DNA of 64,000 nt, taken from RAM1 sp050247515 (lineage in GTDB: Bacteria; Pseudomonadota; Gammaproteobacteria; Burkholderiales; Burkholderiaceae_C). Position numbers and translations under genes: made by a program. Each line of letters opens with the position of its first letter. Position 1 is the first letter of the stretch. The notes below the pieces were generated by a model, which saw only the letters and a list, made by a program, of their open reading frames with translations, did not search any database and was not told the origin of the DNA. The stretch lies in assembly GCA_050247515.1 (NCBI GenBank), contig JBFWUB010000020.1, positions 12,957 to 76,956 on the forward strand. The letters are read 5' to 3'. Shown one piece after another: positions 59,301 through 64,000 of this stretch.

Positions 59301-62300
59301 AACGCCACCGCAGGCACGGCTGTTACCCCGGGCACGGGCACCGGCACCAACACCGGCGGCACCGTCCAGGCCGCCACCGGCACCAACCCGAACGTCGTGG
59401 CTACCACCGCCAGCCTCAGCGCCGCGCCCGACGCTGCCCTGCCCGGCAGCGTAATCGCAGCCGGCGTGCGCGCGGGCCAGCTGGCGGCCATCACCACATC
59501 GCTGACCAACTTTGCCGCCGCCGCCGCCATCCAGCCGGCGCAAGCCCAGGCGGTAGACACCAGCACCCGGCGCAGCGCCCCGGCCACGGTCAAAGCGGCG
59601 GGCTACAGCACGGTGCGCGCCAGCGGCGCGGTACGTGCCCCGGGCAACCAGCTGTTTCGCATCAACCGCAACCCGCGCGCCCCGCTGGTGGAGACCGACC
59701 CGGCCTTCACCGGCTACCGCACCTGGATCAGCAGCGCCTACATGCTGCAACAACTGGCCATCGACCCCGAGCGCAACATGAAGCTGTACGGCGACGGCTT
59801 TGCCGAGCAACGCCTGATCGACGACCAGATCCTGGCGCTGACGGGCCGCCGGTTCCTGAGCGGCTACCAGCGCACCGAAGACCAGTACCACGACCTGATG
59901 GACGCAGGCGTGATGTTTGCGAGGGAATACCAGCTGAGCCCTGGCGTGGCGCTGAGCGCAGAACAGATGGCGCTGCTGACCACCGACATCGTGTGGCTGG
60001 AGGCCAAGGAAGTCACCCTGCCCGACGGCAGCACCATGACGGCGCTGGTGCCGACGGTGTACCTGCGCAGGCCCACCACGGGCGACCTGACGCCAGAAGG
60101 CGCGCTGATCGCGGGCAGCAACGTGACCCTAAGAAGCCCCGGCGACCTGACCAACAGCGGCACCATCATTGCGAACGGTGATGCAGCCAAAGGCGACGGC
60201 AAGCTGACGGTGACGGGCAACAACGTCAACAACAGCGGCACGCTGGCAGGCAACCAGATCACCATCACCGCAGACAACACACTGAACAACGCCGGCGGCG
60301 TGGTCCAGGGCCTGGGCACAGGCAGCACGGCCAGCCTGAACGCCCGGGACATCATCCTGCGGACCACAACGCAAAGCAGCACGGCCAGCATTGAAGGCCC
60401 GAACGGCACTAGCACCGGAACACGCACCAACGCAGACCGCATCGCCACAGTCAGCGCAGACAGCGTGAAGCTGGCCGCGTTGAACAACATCACCCTGGCG
60501 GGGGCCACGGTTCAGGCGGCCAACGACCTGACGATGACAGCGGGCGGCGCCCTCATCAGCGAAGCGGTAGCAACCGGCTACATGCTGAACACCCCACTGG
60601 GCGGCAGCCACAGTGGGCGCACGGGGTACATCAGTGAAGCGGCCACGACGCAGCAACTGACCACCCTGGCCGGCAACAACGTGGCGATCACCGCCACGGG
60701 CGACGCAGCGTTCAAAGGCACCAACATCAATGCGGTGAACGACCTGACCATCACCGGCAAAACGGTCACCATCGACGCGGTGAAAGAAAGCCTGAGCCGG
60801 GACCAGCAGGGCATCGGCAAAAAAGGCTACGAACGCGTAGCCAAGGCAGACGAAACCCTCGCGGGCGCCAACCTGAGCGCGGGCAACAACGCGACGATCA
60901 CGGCCACGGGCGGAAACATCACCGGCACAGGCGCAGCTATTACCGCCACCAGGAGCGCCGCCACCCTGACCGCCAGCGGTGACGTGAGCCTGAACGCCGC
61001 CACCACACAGCACAGCACCCTGGCGGAAAGCTTCAACGCCAGCAAGGGGTTCCTCTCCAGCAAGAGCAGCCTGCGCGAAAGCGACAGCACGGCCACCCTG
61101 GCCGAAGGCAGCAGCCTGAGCGGCAAAACCGTGGCCGTCGTGGGCGGGCGCGACGTGAACATCCACGGCTCCAGCGTGGTCAGCGACACGCAAACCACCA
61201 TCAGCGCGGCGCGCAACGTGAGCATCACGGCGGCCATGGAAACGCTCACGAGCAACAGCTTCGTGGAAGAGAAGAAATCGGGCCTGGGCGCCATGGGCGG
61301 CATCAGCTACGGCAAGCGCGAGCAAAGCACCGACACCGACACCACCGCCACCCGCGCCGCCGCCAGCAACATCGCCAGCCTGAAGGGCAACGTGAGCATC
61401 AGCGCGGGCCAGACCTACAACCAGGTGGGCAGCAACGTGATGACCCCCGTGGGCAACGTGGACATCACCGCCAAAACGGTGAACATCACCGAAGCCCGCG
61501 AAACCAGCACGAGCGAGACCGAGCAGAAATTCAAACAGTCCGGCATCAGCGTCAACGCCACGGGCGCCATCGCCACGGCCATTCACACGATGGACAGCCT
61601 GGCCGAGCAAGCCGGCAAAGCCAAAGATGGCCGCATGCAGGGCCTGGCAGTATTGGCTGGCGCCGTGGAAGCCAAGAAGGCATTGGACGCGATAGAAGCA
61701 CTGGCCAAGGACCCCGCGAATGCGGGCTCCATCGGCATCAGCATCAGCCTGGGTAGCCAAAAGAACCAAAGCAATGCCCAAAGCCAAAGCAACACCGCCG
61801 CAGGCTCCACGGTAGCCGCCGGCGGCAACGTCACCATCACGGCGCAAGGCGCTGGAGACAACAGCAACGTCACGGTACAAGGCAGCAACATCAGCGCGGC
61901 CAACACCGCCAGCCTGAAAGCGGACGGCCAGGTGAACCTGCTGGCGGCACAGAACACCAGCGAACAGCACAGCCAGAACAGCGGCAGCAGCGCCAGCATC
62001 GGCGTAGGCATCACCTTTGGCGACAAAACCGGCATCAGCTTCAACGCCAGCGCCAGCACCAGCAAAGGAAAAAGCGATGGCAGCGACCTGACCCACACCA
62101 ACACGCAAGTCAACGGCGGCAAAGTCGTCAACATTCAAAGCGGAGGCGACACCACGCTCAAAGGCGCAGTGGTATCGGCCAACACGGTCAATGCCAACGT
62201 GGGCGGCAACCTGAAGATCGAAAGCCTGCAAGACACCGCCAAATTTGACGAGAAGCAGACCAACGCAGGCTTTGGCGTGACGCTGTGCATCCCCCCGCTG

Positions 62301-63899
62301 TGCGTGGGCTCATCCAGCGCCACCGTCAGCGCCGGCAAAACCACCATCAACAGCAACTACCAAAGCGTCGGCGAGCAAAGCGGCATCAAGGCAGGCGATG
62401 GTGGCTTCAACGTGAACGTGCTGGGCGCCACCGACCTGAAGGGTGGCGTCATCAGCAGCACCGACAAGGCGCACAACGACGGCAAGAACAGCTTTGCGTC
62501 CGCCGGCGGCGTGACGCTGAGTGACATCCAGAACAGCGCCGACTACAACGCCAAGGGCGTGAGCATCACGGCGGGTTACTCAAGCGCACCGCAAGACGGC
62601 GACGGCAACCCCGTCAAGGACAACAACGGCAACGTGATCGGCGGCAAACCCATCGGTGGTGGCGGCATCGGCAGCGACAAGGGCAGCGCAACCAGCACGA
62701 CGCAGGCGGGCATCACCGGCATCGCAGGCAACACGGCAGCACGCACGGGCGATGCCGAAACGGGCATCAAACCGATCTTTGACGCCAACGCCGTGCGCGA
62801 CGGCATCAACGCGCAGGTCAGCATCACGGCCACCGCCCTGCCCGTCGTGGCCAAGGGCTGGGCGGACTTCGCGAACGAGCAGCAGAACAAAGCCACCACC
62901 GCGCAAGACAAAGCCTGCTGGGCCGAGGGTGGCGCCTGCCGCGTGGCGGGGCACATGGCAATCGGTGCGTTGGCGGGTGGTGCGACTGGTGCCGCAGGCG
63001 CTGGGGCAAGCCAGGCCATCGTCCCCACCATCGGCGACGCACTCAGAGACACCAACCTGCCCGACGCGGTCAAGCAGGTCATCGTGGCCGGTCTGGGCGT
63101 GGCGATCGGTGCGGCGGCGGGCGGCACGGCTGGCGCAGTCACCGGGGGCAATGCCACGGTGAACAATTACCTGACGCAGGCTCAATGGAAAGCCATGGCC
63201 GACGAACGGGCCAGATGTGCTGACCAAGCATGCCGCGATGGTGTGGACACCCGGTATGGCGCGCTGAGTGCAAGCCAGGACGAGGCATTGCGCCAGGCGT
63301 GCACGAACCTGAACAGCGCCACCTGCAGAACTTTGGTCACAGCAGCTGTGGACGGCAGCGCGACCCAACTGGAACTGGTCGCCAAAGGCAAGCTACCCGA
63401 CAACTACCTGGGCGGGCGCGACTTCAACAGCAATGTGAACCTGTTTGCGCAAAAGATGCAGGCCCAGGACGTGGTGAACGCCTGCGCCACCAACCCGGCG
63501 CAGTGCGACCAGGCCAGACTGGCAGGCAGCGTGCGGCTGCTGATGACGGCGACGGTCGTCGCCGCATCGGCAGCGGCGGTGACGGTGCTGGGCGCCGAAG
63601 CAGCGGCGCTGGCGGCCTTCGCCAGAAACCCGGTGCTCTACTGCACGCAAAGCCCGACGGGATGCATGGCGGGCGTGGAGTTGGCGCTGTGCGCGGCGGC
63701 AGGCCCCGCCTGCCCACCGGGTACGTTGGTGCCTACCGCCAGTCAGCTGGCAACGGTCAAGCAGGTCGTTGCCGACGCGGAGGCTGCGGCTGCGGGGCGG
63801 GTTGCGGGTGGCGTGGGCGGGGGAAGTTCTGCAGCGGGGGGCATGCGCACCACGGGGGCGGCAGGTAGCAGCGGAGTGTTGATTTCCGAGCAAATCTGA
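47301..63899 (+). CDS. Giant filamentous hemagglutinin/CdiA-like TpsA exoprotein
   Basis: 5532 residues, one base after tpsB. Order: long signal region with cleavage near PAHAQ (residue ~65); TPS secretion domain with ANPNGITCDGCGF (NPNG 175-178); FHA beta-helix repeats over most of the chain, including a near-identical repeat array (about residues 1350-2620); a Thr/Gly/Asn-rich tract (~3927-4033); a conserved segment YRTWISSAYMLQ to LTGRRFLSGYQ (~4130-4270) typical of CdiA/FHA proteins; further FHA repeats; a pretoxin-like part with VNNYLT (5287-5292), equivalent to VENN; then a 241-residue tail. The tail carries CxxxxC pairs, shows no recognised toxin and ends SGVLISEQI where an IS21-like end begins. 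Probably a cell-surface adhesin or contact-dependent toxin. Confidence 0.92.
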   Translation: MHLRTRAILNRLACRLSAADHELQRQLALPPDLSAPRHGLRRLARVFTAVFIAQTLLAGTPAHAQVTSAADAPAGQKPLIDAAANGTPIVLIAPPSKAGVSRNQYEQLNVGPKGLILNNSTGNAQTQIGGWIKGNLQLGLTPARIILNEVTGANASQLRGTIEVGGQKADLVIANPNGITCDGCGFLNSDRATLTTGTPRFGTDGAVSGFDVRQGVVQIGPDGLNATEQQQLELHARGLVIEGEVYSRNLQAVIGANQVVYGTLHALPQATAQDGTGEAPRFAVDIKALGGMYAGQIYLIATDKGLGVNSTGRAATLAGNLVLSANGDLTLKDTYSSGNAQLTSTGKTALTGQTVADGGVTIESAQQLTNSGAMQAPTLQLNAPALHNSGSIHQTAPGANLALALPGGLQNSGQIYTPGNLTVQAGAVSSSGASNTATGQLTAGGSLQIAATSLQLTGQQLAANGSITVQAQTLSATDGSMNAGGNVALDASGRLDVTGTTVSANGQTRLAGSEIALERARIAAVGNVQITSPGLVMANTADISSNANLSVQGSRVDVSAATMTAVVTASIKADGDIKLDGSQLAAGQRVELVGQGISTPGATVTADRITIDAGAGALTNLGGKILASSAEGDALTVNATGITNQGGELRANGGLTLDARGGVIDNTAGVIAGTTGALTHLGGLTNKGGILHTQSDLAITSTALDNSGGAIVTAGALTVSTPGQTINNTKGLMQAGGAVSLDSGGADLKNADGAVVSGTALTVNANTVDTAAGTLAAGTDMTVTAGHLRAGSAKLGSGGAMNITASGNADLGTAEMGAGGDLAIQAGTVQATGANVAGNANAQVTGGSITGGNWSAQGNLSATSAGVLNVAGGSLLAGGNLMAQGQGIITDGARVAGQEVTLDAGTGAVSNVGGQIHARGSLQVQASQLVNRGGTVSTGGALALRGAALENHAGTIQASGNLTIHTAGQALDNTAGKIISGGNTTVQAGALSNSGGTISAGGTAHVQAAALNTAQGQISGTRQLDILVTQRLAAVGATLGTQGKFTASAGEIDAQAATMTAGETLSATAAGGADVRGATVKSLQALSLQTGAALAADGAVIRSGETVQITGQGIGAGAAQIGAVGQVTLNAGAGDFTAPGVLVQSENASISLGAAAVNVAGHAAGGPSPTGLLAGHGIEVTATGAVDLSGAATHAAAGVTITAQGSITNNAGQIIAGNEASLSGAFLNNQGGMIDANGPIDVSVTTGQVNNDQGRISTRDVLTMSTPTGGAAGPLTRLTNAGGVIETAGALNAQLQNFNNEGGSVVALAGLAISGGPVNNTDGRLASQGNVSVDTQGGAFAGNNGKVISAQGNITLTAGATTLNNATVTSGGNTALSTTNLQASHVTLAAGGNATVTADQGIDVGGGSVSAQTISLDAGSGVLNNASGNLTARAATGTAMMLQSQGLANDGGTIASNAELSINAGAGSLSNAAGQILAVGAADIRSTGLNNVAGTTASNGNLTINAAQAHANAATDSTGGTIQSGQSITLAAGTTTLTNATVTSGGNTTLNTAELQASQARINALGDFSATATGAVTADRVTLAAGGSAVITAAQGMDVNRGSVSAQSINLDAGSGELNNAAGAILAVGAADIRSTGLYNVGGTIASNGNLTINAAQAHANAATDSTGGTLQSGQNITLTAGATTLTNATVTSGGNTTFNTAALQADQARINVQGNFSATSSAAVTAQQLALAAGGSAAITAAQGMDLSQASVSAQTITMNAGGVLNNTTGNLIASATTGTALTLQSQGLVNDQGTIASNAGLSINANAGSISNTAGRVLALGAADVRSTGLANVGGTIASNGDLTIDAAQAHANAATDSTGGTLQSGQNITLTAGSTTLTNATVTSGGNTTLNTGALQASQARINAGGNFTATSSGAVTADQVALATSGSAAIMAAQGIDVNRGTVSAQAINLDAGTGALNNNAGSILAVGTADIRSTGLYNVGGTIASNGNLTIHAAQANASAAADSTGGTLQSGQNITLTAGATTLADATVTSGDNTTLNTADLQASQARINVLGDFNATSTGAVTADRVALAAGGSAVITAAQGMDVNRGSVSAQTIGLDAGSGALNNNVGNILAVGAADIRSTGLYNVGGTIASNGNLTINAAQAHANAATDSTGGTLQSGQNITLTAGATTLTNATVTSGGNTTLNTAQLQANQARINALGNFSATSSAAVTAQQLALAAGDGATITATQGIDLSQGSVSAQTIALNAGGALNNTGGYLHAGATTGTALTSQSQGLVNDQGTITSKAGLSIQANTGSVSNAAGRILALGAADVGSTGLNNAAGTIASNGDLTLNTVQAHANAATDSTGGTLQSGQNIALTAGSTTLTNATVTSGGNTAFATGALQASQARINAQGNFTATSSAAVTADRLALAAGGNVAITATQGIDVNRGTVSAQTVNLNAGSGTLNNNAGSIQAVDALDIRSTGLNNRAGTIASNGDLTINAALANAIATLDSTDGAIRSAQAITLTAGATTLTNATVTSGGNMTLNTGDLQASQARINVGGNLTATASGALNNNAGSILVTGAADIRSTGLTNVDGNIASNGALTINAAQANAATETNNTRGTIRSAQASVMLTTGALDNTRADISAGNDVQVTAAGALTNDQACIVAGRDATVSASAIGNTSGLIAGNRNATLTAGAGGVTNTSGTIQGASDLAVTSAGDVANTSGQLLAGHQLALSSGALTNSQGQIGAQTGSVTLTVTSYTNTGGSVVAGGPLSLDTQGGALTANGSTFDSGADMTLRAGAAQLNDAAITSSGSINAQTTSLQANRANVQAAGNLTATAGAGAGAFNAANSTWQAGQTVALTGGAVAVADATVSANSTVAVTGASVDATRASITSPGDVSVVATSGALNITHASLLAGRDLTATGTGAGTTTGAQALAGRDLTLGNGTAFDFAAAGLQYQFGRDLTVRAQGISTAGQQVSARNLTLDAGSGPLNNQGGTLQATETLTASATGLNNQNGVIAANGAVTASAGTGTLNNAGGQIYSTQGATSVSGATIDNATGTVSAATDVSITGGTLNNTGNTIAAGRNLTATLSGAVNNAGGRLIANTGAASVTANGIDNQGGSISGATNTTADAGSGTLSNTGGLVTGQNVSIGGAVNNATGVISGSNAVSMTTRAIHNDGGVIESGEGGISINTQGHTLTNTNSGTTRGIVSQGNIAIAAGDINNQLGYIGANGSLNITQSSTIHNQGGTLLGLGGVSVTTGTLNNQGGSILGGVDVSVNAGTVNNASSGTIYAGRDLTVNAGSIDNGNTQNGSYTTGLLAGRNASITAATITNASGAIVALGDATVRASSSLNNTQGQISGNTVTIQTPSLTNTAGRADAQQRMTVQVPHFSADGVLASNGAMNLELQGNYVNTGVVSASGDLNISTTGSYTNLNRVSAQNSLSLTAAGIDNAAGATIDSQRTTLNAGGGTLNNAGLINSTAGQTSITAGTLNNTGRIYGDSIALNANVNNSAAAGAGAAIATRGGNVTINGALNNSDDALVLSLGSIQINGSARNDGSTINAMGNVTITGALTNTHVGLQTGSQTRTEPAHAVYITPSGSTTRYNVADLAWTGHTGGHWVLPSTTYPLGTFGADPKPAATWCGLDGNGGEGGNWVCGYNYGTSDPIWALMRVASPGAGPAFPGHCMDYGGESGNIQRNTTGVCADLWAGYDAHQASLANAYTQLDAAIAAFNNDLNNRTLIDWYETTITGTTITETTAVPGRAAKVLAGGNIHIGGGSNIDSVIVAGGSLNGGAMNNIASQGTRQTSATGYQVFSHRTWSGGFSSSYGRETSAPQPIADAPVTQTLTLPVLQYQSSGSPAAPGAGGNSSPVGGAAASVVGVGRSIGTARNADPTGTANAAVQTGTPSTETGAAVQVNTATTAQAQSAPAVNGVQAAGGDTVATGAGNTLTGNTPTGHTTVTTGTGAAPTAGGSVTAGANPTGNTTVTTGANPTGSTALTAAAGNNATAGTAVTPGTGTGTNTGGTVQAATGTNPNVVATTASLSAAPDAALPGSVIAAGVRAGQLAAITTSLTNFAAAAAIQPAQAQAVDTSTRRSAPATVKAAGYSTVRASGAVRAPGNQLFRINRNPRAPLVETDPAFTGYRTWISSAYMLQQLAIDPERNMKLYGDGFAEQRLIDDQILALTGRRFLSGYQRTEDQYHDLMDAGVMFAREYQLSPGVALSAEQMALLTTDIVWLEAKEVTLPDGSTMTALVPTVYLRRPTTGDLTPEGALIAGSNVTLRSPGDLTNSGTIIANGDAAKGDGKLTVTGNNVNNSGTLAGNQITITADNTLNNAGGVVQGLGTGSTASLNARDIILRTTTQSSTASIEGPNGTSTGTRTNADRIATVSADSVKLAALNNITLAGATVQAANDLTMTAGGALISEAVATGYMLNTPLGGSHSGRTGYISEAATTQQLTTLAGNNVAITATGDAAFKGTNINAVNDLTITGKTVTIDAVKESLSRDQQGIGKKGYERVAKADETLAGANLSAGNNATITATGGNITGTGAAITATRSAATLTASGDVSLNAATTQHSTLAESFNASKGFLSSKSSLRESDSTATLAEGSSLSGKTVAVVGGRDVNIHGSSVVSDTQTTISAARNVSITAAMETLTSNSFVEEKKSGLGAMGGISYGKREQSTDTDTTATRAAASNIASLKGNVSISAGQTYNQVGSNVMTPVGNVDITAKTVNITEARETSTSETEQKFKQSGISVNATGAIATAIHTMDSLAEQAGKAKDGRMQGLAVLAGAVEAKKALDAIEALAKDPANAGSIGISISLGSQKNQSNAQSQSNTAAGSTVAAGGNVTITAQGAGDNSNVTVQGSNISAANTASLKADGQVNLLAAQNTSEQHSQNSGSSASIGVGITFGDKTGISFNASASTSKGKSDGSDLTHTNTQVNGGKVVNIQSGGDTTLKGAVVSANTVNANVGGNLKIESLQDTAKFDEKQTNAGFGVTLCIPPLCVGSSSATVSAGKTTINSNYQSVGEQSGIKAGDGGFNVNVLGATDLKGGVISSTDKAHNDGKNSFASAGGVTLSDIQNSADYNAKGVSITAGYSSAPQDGDGNPVKDNNGNVIGGKPIGGGGIGSDKGSATSTTQAGITGIAGNTAARTGDAETGIKPIFDANAVRDGINAQVSITATALPVVAKGWADFANEQQNKATTAQDKACWAEGGACRVAGHMAIGALAGGATGAAGAGASQAIVPTIGDALRDTNLPDAVKQVIVAGLGVAIGAAAGGTAGAVTGGNATVNNYLTQAQWKAMADERARCADQACRDGVDTRYGALSASQDEALRQACTNLNSATCRTLVTAAVDGSATQLELVAKGKLPDNYLGGRDFNSNVNLFAQKMQAQDVVNACATNPAQCDQARLAGSVRLLMTATVVAASAAAVTVLGAEAAALAAFARNPVLYCTQSPTGCMAGVELALCAAAGPACPPGTLVPTASQLATVKQVVADAEAAAAGRVAGGVGGGSSAAGGMRTTGAAGSSGVLISEQI
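51350..55150 (+). repeat. Tandem repeat array inside tpsA with two alternating unit lengths
   Basis: Related units recur with the marker GTIASNGNLTINAAQAHANA near 51813, 52260, 52848, 53290, 53737, 54318, 54764 and 55080. Spacings are about 447, 588, 444, 447, 582, 447 and 316 bp. So a short unit (149 residues) alternates with a long unit (about 196 residues) that carries an extra GTALTLQSQGLVNDQGTI module. DNA identity between units is high, implying recent duplication or gene conversion. Confidence 0.85.
59080..59400 (+). repeat. Thr/Gly/Asn-rich low-complexity tract in tpsA
   Basis: Codons repeat short units such as TGNT, TVTTGANPTG and TAGTAVT. It lies between the FHA repeats and the conserved YRTWISSAYML segment. 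Probably a flexible linker in the exported protein; short units like these can vary in number between strains. Confidence 0.7.
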
Positions 63900-63973
63900 C
63901 CCCTTTGAGCTGAGTTTTTTCATCGAAATTTGACCCCTTGAATAAAGTCCCCTGCTTAACTTTTGAGCAGGGG
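63892..63973. mobile_element. Probable left end of an IS21-family element
   Basis: Two direct repeats, AAATCTGACCCCTTT at 63892-63906 and AAATTTGACCCCTTG at 63926-63940, spaced 34 bp, resemble the multiple terminal repeats of IS21-type elements. A hairpin CCCCTGCT/AGCAGGGG (63949-63956, 63966-63973) follows. The tpsA stop codon (63897-63899) lies within the first repeat, so the end of tpsA seems to be provided by the element. The rest is outside the window. Confidence 0.6.
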
Positions 63974-63982
63974 GATCAAGGA

Positions 63983-64000
63983 GTGATCAAAGTGGGAACA
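63983..64000 (+). CDS. Start of IS21-type transposase (IstA-like), truncated by window edge
   Basis: GTG 63983 preceded by AAGGA begins a frame reading VIKVGT, which matches the opening of IstA-like transposases as I recall them. Only six codons are visible, so this rests on the start pattern and the terminal-repeat context. Confidence 0.45.

Noticed and set aside
54261..59891. A 1876-codon minus-strand open frame, and others (49569-52898, 60129-62231), antisense to tpsA
   Set aside because: They mirror the high-GC, repetitive codons of tpsA (low frequency of stop triplets on the opposite strand) and show no protein-family motif or start signal; TpsA on the + strand has clear TPS and FHA features.

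Overview
The window is high-GC, densely packed bacterial chromosome. Overlapping start/stop codons of the ATGA/GTGA type, GTG starts, a livKHMGF cassette beside an acyl-CoA ligase, scattered fatty-acid oxidation genes and a short GC-rich intergenic repeat all point to a betaproteobacterium of the Burkholderiales, most likely Comamonadaceae. I identified no rRNA, tRNA or CRISPR array.

Region 1 (1-8107, + strand) is a surface-polysaccharide island. It holds the tail of an iron-dependent alcohol dehydrogenase, CDP-glucose synthesis and dehydration (rfbF, rfbG), a sulfotransferase-like protein, an APH-fold kinase, an NAD-dependent epimerase/reductase, a transketolase split into two subunits, a GtrA flippase-like protein and a GT2 glycosyltransferase. 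Together they look like a pathway that makes a CDP-linked, possibly branched, deoxysugar and attaches it to the outer surface. Region 2 (8136-15117, - strand) runs tex, an HDOD protein, a patatin, a large polytopic membrane protein and a PhyH dioxygenase. A LapA-like membrane protein and a DUF1223 protein follow on the + strand.

Region 3 (16543-30090, - strand) is lipid catabolism: a FadB-type multifunctional protein, thiolase, two acyl-CoA dehydrogenases, SDR, thioesterase, MDR reductase and GST, plus ogt and an M20 peptidase. A small nucleotidyltransferase plus 64-residue-protein cassette is embedded in it. Region 4 (33084-39967, - strand) is a branched-chain amino-acid type ABC transporter (livFGMHK) and an acyl-CoA ligase. 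A Crp/Fnr regulator lies divergently beside the ligase.

The most interesting part is a pair of paralogous two-gene modules (30336-33082 and 42086-45248). Each couples an autoinducer-synthase-like (GNAT/FeeM-like) acyltransferase to a hybrid histidine kinase with six predicted N-terminal membrane helices, as in CqsS/PhcS quorum sensors. The second module also has a REC-histidine kinase protein of PhcR type next to it. The modules have decayed reciprocally. Copy A has an intact synthase and a kinase broken by an in-frame TAG. Copy B has a synthase split by a frameshift at an A8 tract and an intact kinase. Together they leave one intact synthase and one intact receptor. Divergent from copy B is a two-partner secretion locus: a TpsB transporter and a 5532-residue FHA/CdiA-like exoprotein. 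Its gene contains a large internal repeat array and runs, at its 3' end, into what looks like the left end of an IS21-family element at the window edge.
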